Source: Bactericera cockerelli (lineage: Eukaryota > Arthropoda > Insecta > Hemiptera > Triozidae). From it: 64,000 nucleotides of DNA. The stretch is from positions 55,681,233-55,745,232 of the forward strand of contig CM044956.1 in the NCBI GenBank assembly GCA_024516035.1. Direction: 5' to 3'. Positions within the stretch are counted from its first letter, which is position 1, and each line of letters begins with the position of its first letter. The notes under the pieces were generated by a model. The model was given only the letters and a program-made list of their open reading frames with translations, was not told where the DNA came from and did no database searches. The position numbers and the translations under genes are program-made. Shown piece after piece: positions 21,231-32,152 of the stretch.

Positions 21231-21318
21231 GACTACACAAATTTTGTGGTTGGATGGAAGAGCTCAAAAATTGAGAATCCTGCCACATTAAATAAAACCA
21301 AAAAAAAAAAAAAAAAAT

Positions 21319-22007
21319 ATGATACCTAACTTTTTTTTTACTTTTTCTGAAAATTTCAACGTTCAGCACTGATTGTTTTTTTTTACATATAATAATAGTG
21401 GTATACTTAATTTCACACCACTCAGGTACGAACTCAGGTACGCAGACAAATCTCCTGATTTCCAGTTTGTTATAAACAACATTAATACTGGTAGAAATTC
21501 CACCACACCAAAGTAGGGTTTTTGCTCACATGTGAGTTACTTTATTCTACCTCTCTATACTTAAGTTTCTTATCCAGCACAACTCTACACCCATCTACTT
21601 TTCTACTTTATCTTATTTGTGGTCTCTCCACTCCCAATGCCATACCTTACATTCCAACGGCGCGGCGTATTCTTGCCCCATCCTCTATATTCTATCTTGC
21701 GTTTCGTTCAATATAATAATAAATATTCAATTAACTCGGAGAAGGAAATAATTAATATTTCAAAAGTTTTCTAAGTGCATGAGGAATTGAGATGCGAGGA
21801 GGGGGAGAGCCCTTGCTGAAATACAGGGTGCCCGCGAGCTGTTTGCTGAAACTGTGTTCTTCCTTCAGGCAAGTTTGCAAAATTTTGCAATTATTTACGG
21901 TGAAATAAATTGACTTGTGTTATGTTCAGCGAATTGTGTCAAGTGATATAGAAATAGTACTCAACACGGGACAGGATATGGTTGTATACTACATACTAAT
22001 ATTGAGC
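21319..22007. other. No gene; one solitary transposon-end motif
   Basis: AT-rich sequence downstream of the poly(A). Near 21824 the phrase tacagggtgcccgcgagctg looks like one end of a Tc1/mariner-type element without a partner. Confidence 0.4.
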
Positions 22008-22225
22008 GGAGCGCACGATTAGTACAGTGGTAAGATACTCGCTTGCCATGAGAAAGGTCTCATGTTCGAACTTAAGAGCCGACAAAATATGCATGAATAG
22101 TTTAATGACAGTTGCTAGGGATACCTTCTGATCCGTAGAGCAGCACCTGAATGGGAAGTATAGTGTCGATTCTCGCCAATCAGAGGGGAGGCATACTACG
22201 GGATGGGCAGGCTACAACACATGGG
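22008..22225 (+). repeat. SINE-4, copy 2
   Basis: tRNA-like head (acagtggtaagatactcgct, then atgttcgaac) and body matching 1867-2085, ending gggatgggcaggctacaaca. Confidence 0.8.
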
Positions 22226-22867
22226 TACCATGGTGCCACAATATAACTGAATAATACCTTACACACAGACTGAAAAAATTAACATTTGTTTCAAAAGAGG
22301 TAGGAGACTGGGCTTTTACCTACAAGCAGAAGCAATTCTTCTCAAAACTTTATGAATACCAACTGAAGCAATTTTGAAATGTAAAGCTTTTGTATTTTGA
22401 TGGTTTTTTGTTGAAGAATGTACGTCAACAAAAGATTCGGTTATTTTGCTTTTTTTTCTCGGTCTTGTGTACTGAATTCTATGCTCATCTCTTTCTCTAG
22501 TTTTATACAAATAATTATTAGATTCACTCTGCTAAGACTCCTCGGGACTGCAAAGTTAAAACAAAAAACTTTCACAAGGGTTAAGGGTCGTATTATGATA
22601 AAGTATTAGATTTAATCTAAGTAGACAATATCCCCTAACACGCCCTCTAGTGAGGTTTTGAAACCGTTTACTGTAGCCAGAGTTAAGTGATTTTGTCCTC
22701 TTTGATTAAATCTAATCCTGTTGTATAATTCGGCTTTAAAAGTTGGTAATTTTTTATGAACAACTCAAGGTAATTAATAATTAAACTTTTACTCATTATG
22801 AGTTTTTTTACGCATGCAATGTGGTAACTGAAAGCCGAAAAGCCAAAGAAGCGGAGTCAAATTACAT
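22226..22867. other. No gene recognised
   Basis: AT-rich spacer between two SINEs. Short open frames at 22316-22609 show no domain. Confidence 0.4.
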
Positions 22868-23078
22868 TAATGAAAATAATAATACTCTTTACTTGAAGGT
22901 AGTCACCAGGCGAGGTTAATGCTTAAAGCATTTTCTACAACTTAACCCTCAGAGTCTTATTATTATGTGGTCACAAACTCAAATGAATGAGGAAAAATTC
23001 ATGCATTGGCTGGGATTCAAACCAAGGAGTCCTTACGCTCCCTGGATTGCCAGACTAGCGCCTTAACCACTTGATGTT
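22868..23078 (-). repeat. SINE-2, minus-strand copy
   Basis: The reverse of the SINE-2 layout: ggtagtcaccaggcgagg, agagtcttattattatgtgg, cacaaactc, then a B-box remnant (gggattcaaacc) and head ending near 23078. Confidence 0.8.
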
Positions 23079-23104
23079 AATGTATAGTGAGATGTTTCTT
23101 CCCA

Positions 23105-23488
23105 TGAGAGTATCCACCCTGCCTGTCAAACATATCAGAGAGTAGGTTACTTCTGCTACCTATTACGTGATGGAAGAGAACTCATTCACCCTGTATATCA
23201 AACATATCAGAGAGTAGGTTACTTCTGCTACCTATTACGTGATGGAAGAGAACTCATTCACCCTGTATATCAAACATATCAGAGAGTAGGTTACTTCTGC
23301 TACCTATTACGTGATGGAAGAGAACTCATTCACCCTGTATATCAAACATATCAGAGGGTAGGTTACTTCTGCTACCTATTACGTGATGGAAGAGAACTCA
23401 TCCACCCTGTATATCAAACATATCAGAGGGTAGGTTACTTCTGCTACCTATTACGTGATGGAAGAGAACTCATCCACCCTGTATATCA
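23105..23488 (+). repeat. 72-bp satellite array, left part
   Basis: Nearly five 72-bp units (unit starts at 23142, 23214, 23286, 23358 and 23430) plus a partial leading unit. Each has gtaggttacttctgctacct, acgtgatggaagagaactca and caccctgtatatcaaa. The array breaks inside a unit at 23488, where a retrotransposon begins, and resumes at 30856. Confidence 0.95.
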
Positions 23489-23875
23489 TAATATCGCGAC
23501 TTCTGAAACAGTGACACAAGTTTTTCCGCTCCCAATATTTTTATTTTTCCTTGTGGTTACAATAACTTTTTCCGTATAAATTATATACCAATCGAAAGTA
23601 AAAATCTCGGAGATTAAGAATTTATTAATATAAAAACGAAAAGTGGTTTAATAAAAAAGTGCCCTTTAAAAAATAATATACACGTAAGAGATAGGAATTT
23701 TCGTTTGTTGATTTGGTTGCTAGGGGAAAACGCTACAGCCTAGTAAACTCTGTTTTCATTTTTCTATACCTTAACCCTTGTCTGCACGGAACTTTTGTGT
23801 ACAATTTGAATTTAAAAAAAAACCTCTCGTATTCTATTTAATTGTTATTTTTATTTTTTCGAACCATAAATAAAT

Positions 23876-24550
23876 ATGCATCCTGATACAGTTTCTATTA
23901 GTGATGATCAAATGAAGCAGTTAGAAGAAAGACTAACAAAATCAATTCAAATTGTTGTGCAAGCTACAATGATAGAAGAAATGAAAAAATTGCGAGTAGA
24001 ACTGGAACAAAGTAAGCAAGTGGTACAGGAACTAAAAAGTGACAATTTAGAACTTACAAAACAGGTCAGTGATCTACAACAATATATTAGACGTGAAAAT
24101 CTTATTATTACAAATTATCCAGAGAGTCAAAGCGAGAATATTGAGAATATTATCTATCAAATAGGAGAAAAAATTGGTGTTCCTATCAATTTCAAATGTG
24201 ATATCCAGGCTGCTCATAGGATCCCATCTAAGGCAGCAGTCAAACCTATTGTTGTAAGATTCACGAATCGCCAGGTACGAAATGAGTTCATGAAGGCTAG
24301 CCATACTAAAAAACTGAAAGTCAAGGACATTCGTATATATGTCAATGATCATCTTACACCTACAAATGACAAAATATACTATGAAGCAAGGAAGTTGGTA
24401 CGGGAACTGAAAATCAAAGCTGCTTGGACCTACGCTGGGAATATCTTTGTCAAGAGAACAGAGACAAGTGACCGAGTCAAGATCCAGCACATGAATGACT
24501 TGAAGCCATTTCAAGTCCCCTATGCTTCTGTTGTGGAAGAATCAGGATGA
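23876..24550 (+). CDS. Retrotransposon ORF1: coiled coil plus FP-like RNA-binding domain
   Basis: 224 residues. Residues about 10-75 form a strong heptad-rich coiled coil (QMKQLEERLTKSIQ through LTKQVSDLQQYI). Residues about 78-215 (RRENLIITNYPES, AAHRIPSK, IVVRFTNRQVRNEF, IYVNDHLTP and YYEARKL) match the pattern of the FP-type C-terminal domain found in many insect non-LTR ORF1 proteins, which package element RNA into RNP. The frame is intact. ORF2 should follow shortly but lies 2.9 kb away because a DNA element inserted in between. Confidence 0.82.
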   Translation: MHPDTVSISDDQMKQLEERLTKSIQIVVQATMIEEMKKLRVELEQSKQVVQELKSDNLELTKQVSDLQQYIRRENLIITNYPESQSENIENIIYQIGEKIGVPINFKCDIQAAHRIPSKAAVKPIVVRFTNRQVRNEFMKASHTKKLKVKDIRIYVNDHLTPTNDKIYYEARKLVRELKIKAAWTYAGNIFVKRTETSDRVKIQHMNDLKPFQVPYASVVEESG

Positions 24551-25404
24551 TCTTACTATAGTCCTATCCTTACCACTACCACCATCATCACAATGCCCCC
24601 CCCCCCCCACTTCTTTTTTGTTATTGTTTATATTTTTATTTATTTATTTTTATTTTTTACTTATATATTTTTTCTCCATTTACCTATCAACTTACATACA
24701 GGGTGGACCAAAAAAAACGTTTACACCCGTTAATGGTAGATTACTGACGACATTTCTAGGACGGATCTGCAATCCGTTTTTTCGGATTCGCCTTTATAAC
24801 TGCACAAAGTGATTTTTTGCAACTTTCTGAAAAAGTCCGACTTTGGCTTATTCTTCAGGTCAGAACTTTTTTACTGTTTAAGATGAGTTGATTTTGAACA
24901 TTTCTGCAGAAAGCCAACAAAATTTCGATGTTTCTAGCTACACTACTTTGTTTTTTACGGTTTGGTTTGGCATCTTTTTTGACACCTGAATAGAAAAAAA
25001 ATTCTCATGTAATTTTTTTACACTTTGAAACACTCAAGATTTGCCCGAGCAAATTTTGGCACAGACATGGGCAAGTTTGATAAAAGTTGGCGGCCTACCC
25101 AAGGATGCTAAAAAATAATTTTACGATTTTTTATCACGTGATCTTCTGGGAAAACGAACCAGGTAAGTCTCAAAAAATTATGTTCAAAATCTTAAAAGTG
25201 TTGACCGTGTAGGGTCGTCTTGTACTCAAAGAGTAATTAGCTATTTATGTCTGATAATTATTTTCCTTGGAATTAATTAAAGGCCAGTCAAATTAATGAT
25301 TGTTTGTTTCTCGATGATAGTTTTCAAGCATTCTGTGAAATATTATCTTTTAACTTCTTGAGTTTTTAAGTACAAGTTACATAATTATTATTATTCGGAT
25401 GCGG

Positions 25405-25649
25405 AAATGGCAGACATGCATTAAGCATATGGAGCTGCCAACAGGAACATTTGGAATCACGTGAAAAACATAGTTTACGAAATACCAGTGGAGACGCAAG
25501 AGTAGCAGAATCTGGTAGCAAGAATCCTGTTGGCATTCGATGACCTGACAGAAAAACCTGGAATCTTCCGCAACATTCAACGGAACATGATGAAGAGGTT
25601 TAACTTATGCATCCAGGAAGGTGGACGCCACTTCCAACAGCTACTCTGA
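25405..25649 (+). pseudogene. Decayed Tc1/mariner-type transposase C-terminus
   Basis: A plus-strand frame ending at TGA 25647-25649 reads IWNHVKNIVYEIPVETQE, an in-frame stop, NLVARILLAFDDLTEKPG, then RFNLCIQEGGRHFQQLL. The W-(x)4-K--VY--P pattern, the helix-rich segment and a terminal C-(x)4-G-HF--LL are typical of the C-terminal end of Tc1/mariner-like transposases. The catalytic core is absent. It is the only coding trace in the TIR element. Confidence 0.6.
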
Positions 25650-25660
25650 GGGAATTGAGA

Positions 25661-25662
<2 letters not shown>

Positions 25663-25715
<53 letters not shown>

Positions 25716-25762
25716 CAGACAGATAGATAGAGATAGAGAGCGAAAGAGAGAGAGAGGCAAGA
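25663..25762 (+). repeat. (GA)n microsatellite
   Basis: About 100 bp of ag repeats with agat and agac variants, directly after the transposase remnant. Confidence 0.95.
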
Positions 25763-26041
25763 ATGAGGATGTGAGAAATATTAGCTCGTAGGTAAGAAGG
25801 CTTGGTTCACAATAAGTGCTTACTAATCAAAACACAGTGTCATCACAATGCCAAAAACAGCAGATTACGGACAAATTTACTATCTCTGCAAAGCTATTAA
25901 TAACTCCACTCTACAGTTCTTAGGTAGAACTAAGGTACTAAAGTCACCATTGGTTTCAAAAATTTGTGTGAGGAGAATCCATAGTGTATACTATGGCTAA
26001 ATAAAAAATGGCAACAGTTTTTTTATTTTGTAGTCATGAAT

Positions 26042-26110
26042 TTTTTGCTGGCTCTGGCGTTCGGACCGGGTGGACTAGCTTACCACTGAGCTAATCGTGC
26101 GCGTCTAATC
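26042..26110 (-). repeat. tRNA-SINE head fragment (SINE-4-like)
   Basis: The reverse complement reads cgcgcacgattagctcagtg followed by a B-box-like stretch near 26060. Similar to the heads at 22010 and 42780. Confidence 0.5.
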
Positions 26111-26604
26111 GTTTCTCATTGAACATAGATACTAACACAAAATGATTTTTTAAATACCTTTTTGTTTATATCAAAATAGTATAAAACATAATAAAGACCG
26201 CAAAAGTTTATTAATTTTTCAAAATATAATCTTGTTTTTTTTCAAGACTTCTATTAAGAGTTGACAATCGGTAAATATTTGTTAATTAATTAGTATTGTT
26301 TATGTTAGAAGAACCTACCTACATATTTACCTGGATTTATTTCATAAACTCTATTTTCGTTTGGAAAATTCGCTAGTTTTTTTTTTCTCTCGTAGGGAAG
26401 CATAAGAAAAACCATCCTTACATTATCAAGGCAGTCTCTCAGGGGCTTACATGAATAATAATTATGTGTATTGTGATACCAATAGTATCTGATAGAACTC
26501 AATTTACAGATGGTATTACCCCCAAAAAAACCATAAGTTGTTGGTGTTACAACAGGTGAGATACAGGTATGAATAAAATATTCCATCAGATTTTTTTGAT
26601 AATT

Positions 26605-26695
26605 AAAATAATATTGACCGTCGAGAATTGAACCTCGGTCATGCGACTAACACTCTTAGCACTACCACTTCTAGCTAACACCACTGACAATCTGA
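26605..26695 (-). repeat. tRNA-like SINE fragment
   Basis: The reverse complement holds a tRNA-like segment with gctaagagtgttagtcgc and B box gaggttcaattctcg. No second copy of this tail was found in the window. Confidence 0.4.
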
Positions 26696-27496
26696 GAAGC
26701 ACGAAATTTATCATTTGAATTTTCTTAAACTGGCTGTTGAAGGCATGTGAGACCGCGGTATTCAAAAAAAGCAATGTAAACAATTTTTGTAAACAAAACA
26801 AGACGCCCTTACACAGTCTACAACTAGAAAACTCTTAGGATTTTTGAAGAGTTTTTGGCAAACATCTAATAATTTTTCCCAGAAGATCACGTGATAAAAA
26901 ATCGTAAAATTATCTTTTAGCATCCTCGGGGCGGCCGCCAACTTTTATCAAACTTGCCCATGTCTGTGCCAAAATTTGTTCGGACAAATATCGAGTGTTT
27001 TATTTAGTAAAAAAGTTTTTTTGGGTGTTTTTTTCTGTTCAGGTGTAAAAAAATATGACAAACCAAATCGTAAAAAACAAAGTAGTGTAGCTAGAAACAT
27101 CGAAATTTTGTTGGCTTTCTGCAAAATTGTTCAGAATCAACTCATCTTAAACAGGAAAGAAGTACTGACCTGAAAAATAAGCCAAAGTCGGACTTTTTCG
27201 GAAAGTTGCAAAAAATTACTTTGTGTAGTTACGAAGGCGAATCCGAAAAAACGGATTGCAGATACGGCCTGGAAATGTCGTCAGTAATCTACCATTAACG
27301 GGTGTAAACGTTTTTTTTGGTCCACCCTGTATATCAAGATACAACAAATTTCCTACCTCCTACCAATCTATTTCTCATACAATATCTACTTTACTCATTA
27401 TCTACTCAAACCTTACAAATTTATTTTTCCTTCATTCTATTGTTACTATACCTATATTTTTATATATCTTAAATTTTTATATATCTTTAGTTATTT

Positions 27497-30460
27497 ATGG
27501 ATATTTTAGACACTATACCTGATTCAGTATTTGATGAAGAAAATTGTTTGATTTGTGAAGACTCCTTTAGTCAAAATAATTTTATAACACAAATGGGCTT
27601 TACCATTTTCCACATGAACATTTGTTCTATAAGAAAAAACTTTGACGAGCTTAGTTTATTTTTAGACAACAATCGTAACAACATTGATATTATCATATTA
27701 AGTGAAACATGGTACGACCCCTCAGCCCCTTATACTTTCTCTTTACCTGGTTTTCAATCTATTTTTACGGACTATAATTTTAACAAAAATGCAGGTTTAT
27801 GTTTATTTGTGAAATCTGACTTCAATTTTCAAACTAGTGAACTTAGACTGACTATGACTAACTGCCTTCGCCTGGATATGAAATTAAACAATTCAGAATT
27901 TAGTATTTTTGGTATCTACAGGTCACCAAGTTCAGATCCATCGCATTTCCTTGAAGAATTTAATGATATCTTAAATGACCTAAATTCTCGCACCAACTGT
28001 TTAATTATAGGTGATATTAACATTGATACATTGCCGACTAGTCAAATTTCAACAAAAGATGATTATCTTGATTTAATAAGTGAATATGGATTTATTCAAT
28101 GTATGACAAAACCTACTAGAGTTTCCAATACAACGAGTTCATGTATTGATCATATTTTATATAAAAGTACAGACATATCAAACATAAAAACAGCTGTTTT
28201 CACCACATCTATTACCGATCATTACTCTACTGTCACAAAGATTTTTAGTAATAACAATGCACAACAGAACAACACTAATTCACTTTCCAACACTTTTAAA
28301 TATATCGACTATGAATTACTCAATAATAAGCTAAACAAGGAAACATGGTCAGAAATTCTCCTGGTTAAAGATGTCAATGATGCTCTTTTCTGTTTCACCC
28401 TAAAACTTCAAAATTATATTACAGATAGTACCATTGAAAAAAGAATCAAAAGGAATTTAAGATCAGTGAAGTCTTGGATGACTCCAGAACTACTTAATTC
28501 AATAAGACACAGGGACTCATTAGGTATACAATCTAAAAAAAATCCTGAAAATTTTAGATTAACACAACATTACAAAAATGTAAGAAATAAAGTATCAAAA
28601 GCAATTCGCAACGCAAAAAACATTTTTAAAAAAACAGAAATTAAAAATTGTGAAACTTTCAAACAAAAATGGCAAGCTATTAATAACTTCTTAAATAGAA
28701 AATGCAAAAACGAAAATATTGTAAAGAAAATTGATCATCAAAATAAAGAAATAGATTGTATTAACAACGCTGAGTTAGGTGCGGACATTTTCAATAATTA
28801 TTTTGTTAATGTAGGTCAGACATTAGCAGGGGACATACAAAACACACCAAACAATTATATAACACCTAACACAATATCATTTAACACAAATTCAGAGATA
28901 CACCCTTTTTCAACTTTTTCACCCATCACATCAACACAATTACATAATTTTGTCAAACAGTTACGTTGTCATTCTGCTCCAGGTTATGATAAAATTTATA
29001 CAAAAACAATAAAAAACATAATACATAACATCGAAAAACCACTTCTTCATATGATTAATTTAAGTTTAGAAACAGGTATTTTTCCCTTAAGAGCAAAACA
29101 TTCAATTATTATTCCCCTTTTTAAAAAAGGTAAAAGAACAAATCTCTCAAATTACAGACCGATATCATTATTAACCTCTATTAGTAAGCTCATTGAAAAG
29201 GCTGTAAAAACTCAACTAGATTATTTTTTAGATTCCAACGACATAATTACACCAAGACAGTTTGGTTTTAGGAGACATTGTGGAACTGAAGATGCGACTC
29301 TCGAACTAACCTCGTATATTTATGATGAATTAAATAAAAACAATAAAATTATAGCAGCGTTTTTGGACATCAATAAAGCGTACGATAGTGTAAAACATGA
29401 CATATTAATTAATAGATTATACGAGATTGGTTTGAGAGATAAAGTTCTGAATTGGTTTAAATCCTATCTAAGCAACAGGACACAACAAGTAAGACTTAAC
29501 GGACATTTATCTTCACCCGTAGCATGTAACAACTTCTCTATACCACAGGGTACAGTGTTGTCATGTTCTTTGTTCAACATTTTTATTAACAATTTACCCA
29601 ATGTGACCAGAGGGAAATCTTTTCTGTATGCTGACGATGCAGTTATATGCTACTCGACTAATAACTGGACTCAAACTCATGACATTGCTACTGACGACAT
29701 TAAAAATATACTACACTGGTACACAAACATGTCTTTAAAATTAAACTTAAATAAATCCAACTATATTACATTTTCTATTACCAACAAAGGACAACCAACT
29801 GAATCTAAACTCACTATACAAAATCAATGTGACAATACTTTTACTGAACTGACAAAAACTAAACATGTAAGATATTTAGGAATCACTATTGACGAGAACA
29901 TGAAATGGACTTACCATATTGACATACTAAACAAGAAACTACGCCACCTCATGTATGTATTTAATCAATTAAGAAATGTTTGTGGTAGGAAACTACTTCG
30001 AATAATTTATTTTGCACTCGCTCATTCTATAATACAATATTGCATAACATCATGGGGTGGCGCATACCAAAATACAATTACTAAACTTAAACGTTCCCAA
30101 AACATTTTACTTCGAATTATTTTAAAAAAACCACGACTATTTCCGACCACTCAACTATACAAATTAACTGACGTTCCTACATTAACCAATACATATATTT
30201 ATAAAACAGCTCTACAAGCACATAAACTATCAACTAACTGGACTATAACTCAGACAATAACTAGACAGACTGGACAAGTACGCACAGACCGTGTAAACAA
30301 ATCACTCTACAAAAGACATTTTATCTTCATTGGCAAAAAATTATACAACATACTACCAGAGGAAATAAGGAATGAGGAAAATATTCTAAGATTAAAAAGA
30401 CTTGTTAAAGCATGGATTGCTGATGGTTTGCACTCAGAATTCACAAATGAACATTTATAA
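27497..30460 (+). CDS. Retrotransposon ORF2: AP endonuclease and reverse transcriptase, intact
   Basis: 987 residues from ATG 27497 to TAA 30460 with no stops. The N-terminal endonuclease shows HMNICSIRKNF, LSETWYD, GIYRSP, GDINIDTL and SITDHYS. A linker follows, then the reverse transcriptase: NYRPISLLTSISKLIEK, FLDINKAYDSVKHD, IPQGTVLSCSLFNIF, catalytic YADD at about residues 711-714, and YLGITIDENMKW. The C-terminal region ends with LYNILPEEIRN. The motif order fits the Jockey/CR1/L2 group; the exact clade needs a tree. It acts with the upstream ORF1 protein as an RNP performing target-primed reverse transcription. The 2.6-kb insertion upstream probably disrupts the shared transcript although the frame itself is whole. 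Confidence 0.93.
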   Translation: MDILDTIPDSVFDEENCLICEDSFSQNNFITQMGFTIFHMNICSIRKNFDELSLFLDNNRNNIDIIILSETWYDPSAPYTFSLPGFQSIFTDYNFNKNAGLCLFVKSDFNFQTSELRLTMTNCLRLDMKLNNSEFSIFGIYRSPSSDPSHFLEEFNDILNDLNSRTNCLIIGDINIDTLPTSQISTKDDYLDLISEYGFIQCMTKPTRVSNTTSSCIDHILYKSTDISNIKTAVFTTSITDHYSTVTKIFSNNNAQQNNTNSLSNTFKYIDYELLNNKLNKETWSEILLVKDVNDALFCFTLKLQNYITDSTIEKRIKRNLRSVKSWMTPELLNSIRHRDSLGIQSKKNPENFRLTQHYKNVRNKVSKAIRNAKNIFKKTEIKNCETFKQKWQAINNFLNRKCKNENIVKKIDHQNKEIDCINNAELGADIFNNYFVNVGQTLAGDIQNTPNNYITPNTISFNTNSEIHPFSTFSPITSTQLHNFVKQLRCHSAPGYDKIYTKTIKNIIHNIEKPLLHMINLSLETGIFPLRAKHSIIIPLFKKGKRTNLSNYRPISLLTSISKLIEKAVKTQLDYFLDSNDIITPRQFGFRRHCGTEDATLELTSYIYDELNKNNKIIAAFLDINKAYDSVKHDILINRLYEIGLRDKVLNWFKSYLSNRTQQVRLNGHLSSPVACNNFSIPQGTVLSCSLFNIFINNLPNVTRGKSFLYADDAVICYSTNNWTQTHDIATDDIKNILHWYTNMSLKLNLNKSNYITFSITNKGQPTESKLTIQNQCDNTFTELTKTKHVRYLGITIDENMKWTYHIDILNKKLRHLMYVFNQLRNVCGRKLLRIIYFALAHSIIQYCITSWGGAYQNTITKLKRSQNILLRIILKKPRLFPTTQLYKLTDVPTLTNTYIYKTALQAHKLSTNWTITQTITRQTGQVRTDRVNKSLYKRHFIFIGKKLYNILPEEIRNEENILRLKRLVKAWIADGLHSEFTNEHL

Positions 30461-30855
30461 AATAGAATAATTAACCATCAACACAAATCAAATAACTATG
30501 AACAGATAATTAGGATTTTCAGAGGAGGGAAAAAAAAGAAATTATCAAAACATCTTATGTAAGGAAGTATATATGATATTGTATATAAAAAAAAGTTTAT
30601 TGTATATTTTGTTTATTGTAACTATTTTCCAATTATCTTATTATAATTATTGTTATTATTGTAATTAATTAGTCACTTATGATATGATTTTCCTGTGATG
30701 CCAGCACAACCTCATACTTAGAGGTCACAGGCATCACAGTAACTCATTTTCTTTTTTCAAGTTTTTACATTATCTTTTAATATACTTGTCTTTTGTACAT
30801 ATAATTTTGATGTAAATAAATTATGATTGAGTATTTTGAAAAAAAAAAAAAAAAA
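30461..30855 (+). other. 3' UTR and poly(A) of the satellite-embedded retrotransposon
   Basis: AT-rich 3' UTR with two short direct motifs (ctgtgatgccagcacaacc and gtcacaggcatcacag, partly inverted), aataaatt at about 30815, and an A run ending at 30855. Confidence 0.7.
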
Positions 30856-31471
30856 GTAGGTTACTTCTGCTACCTATTACGTGATGGAAGAGAACTCATC
30901 CACCCTGTATATCAAACATATCAGAGAGTAGGTTACTTCTGCTACCTATTACGTGATGGAAGAGAACTCATCCACCCTGTATATCAAACATATCAGAGAG
31001 TAGGTTACTTCTGCTACCTATTACGTGATGGAAGAGAACTCATCCACCCTGTATATCAAACATATCAGAGAGTAGGTTACTTCTGTTACCTATTACGTGA
31101 TGGAAGAGAACTCATCCACCCTGTATATCAAACACATCAGAGAGTAGGTTACTTCTGCTACATATTACGTGATGGAAGAGAACTCATCCACCCTGTATAT
31201 CAAACATATCAGAGAGTAGGTTACTTCTGCTACCTATTACGTGATGGAAGAGAACTCATCCACCCTGTATATCAAACATATCAGAGAGTAGGTTACTTCT
31301 GCTACCAATTACGTGATGGAAGAGAACTCATCCACCCTGTATATCAACCATATCAGAGAGTAGGTTACTTCTGCTACCTATTACGTGATGGAAGACAACT
31401 CATCCACCCTGTATATCAAACATATCAGAGAGTAGGTTACTTCTGCTACCTATTACGTGATGGAAGAGAAC
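30856..31471 (+). repeat. 72-bp satellite array, right part
   Basis: About 8.5 units of exactly 72 bp starting at 30856. Because 72 is divisible by three and the unit lacks stops in one phase, the array reads as a 24-residue peptide repeat (VGYFCYLLRDGRELIHPVYQ...). Its bounds come from the retrotransposon poly(A), so I read it as non-coding satellite. Confidence 0.95.
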
Positions 31472-31916
31472 CCCATGATGTACTTACATATTACTCACTT
31501 ACCGCCGAATATCTTGTGAGTAACTGAACCCAGCACTCTGCGTCAGTACAGGATCTACACAATTGGTTATGGGGGTAGAATATTGAAGTATAAAACCTAT
31601 AGAATAGGAAAGTGTAGTAATAAGTAATGCTTTATTTAGACTGTCGGCTCGAGACAGGGAGTCCCATTACGTTAAAAAAATTATATAGCACCTCTTTATT
31701 TATAATATATTTTTACATGATTGTATGAATTAGAAATAGAAAAAAATATGTATATCAAAATTTATAAAAGATATCGACATCATCAGCAAAAAAATAAGGG
31801 AAAAAACCCCTGATTAAAATAAAGAGCAGGAGAGGACAATGATTAGAAGTCTTAATCCTATTCAATCTTACTAGCGCAAATAGGAAAAATAAATTAAAAT
31901 ACCATAGATAATTTCG
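31472..31916. other. No gene recognised
   Basis: AT-rich sequence between the satellite and a 5S-derived SINE. Nothing identified. Confidence 0.4.
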
Positions 31917-31917
31917 A

Positions 31918-32152
31918 TTTCTCCAGTTTTCGTTCAGTCACTGAAGTTGGGCAACGTAGAGCGAGGTTAGGACTTCGATGGGTGACCAAGTGACCATTCA
32001 AATTAGAACTCCCGTGATGCTGGCTATTTCCGGGCCAACCCAGGCTGAATGAGGTTATGTGGGTAGATCGATTGTGAGTTTCAAGAGAATGGAGGGTTAA
32101 ACCTCCTGTCTCGAATGACCTTGAAGTTAAAGAGTCGTCAACAAAAAAAGTC
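31918..32152 (+). repeat. 5S-derived SINE
   Basis: The head contains the 5S rRNA-like cactgaagttgggcaacg, then gcgaggttaggacttcgatg and ggtgacc. The shared tail follows: cccaggctgaatgaggtt, tgtgggtag, gtgagtttcaag and atggagggttaaacctcc. The 5' part of the 5S head is truncated. Confidence 0.75.

Larger units (their letters stand above)
16450..21318 (+). mobile_element. CR1/Jockey-type non-LTR retrotransposon, nearly full length
   Basis: ORF1 (16450-17502), a second ORF1 segment (17504-18070), ORF2 (18039-21230), a short 3' UTR with attaaataaa, and a poly(A) run ending near 21318. The 5' boundary and a target duplication were not resolved; the 5' UTR may begin somewhere in 16130-16449. ORF2 is free of stops, so the copy is young. 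Confidence 0.85.
24699..27329. mobile_element. Long-TIR Tc1/mariner-like element inserted between ORF1 and ORF2
   Basis: Flanked by TA on both sides. The ends cagggtggaccaaaaaaa and its complement extend into inverted repeats of roughly 430-450 bp (about 24699-25145 and 26880-27329) with scattered differences. Shared blocks include ctgacgacattt, ccgactttggctta, agaaagccaacaaaattt and atcacgtgatcttctggg. The interior holds a decayed transposase C-terminus, a GA microsatellite and tRNA-SINE fragments, so this copy cannot move itself. Confidence 0.88.
23489..30855 (+). mobile_element. Non-LTR retrotransposon inserted in the 72-bp satellite
   Basis: The satellite stops at unit position 59 and resumes at unit position 1 right after a poly(A) run at 30839-30855, so both element edges are clear. 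About 13 bp of satellite is missing at the junction and no TSD is visible. Contents: 5' UTR, ORF1 (23876-24550), a foreign 2.6-kb TIR element (24699-27329), ORF2 (27497-30460), and a 3' UTR with aataaatt before the poly(A). Without the insert the element would be about 4.7 kb. Confidence 0.88.

Noticed and set aside
24735..24775. Hammerhead-like ctgacga in the long TIR
   Set aside because: Lacks the GAAA core and any stem II.
30823..31527. A 234-codon protein with a 24-residue repeat
   Set aside because: The frame begins in a retrotransposon poly(A) tail and the repeats are a satellite also found across the insertion at 23105-23488. Kept as satellite; the open phase is noted as a finding only.
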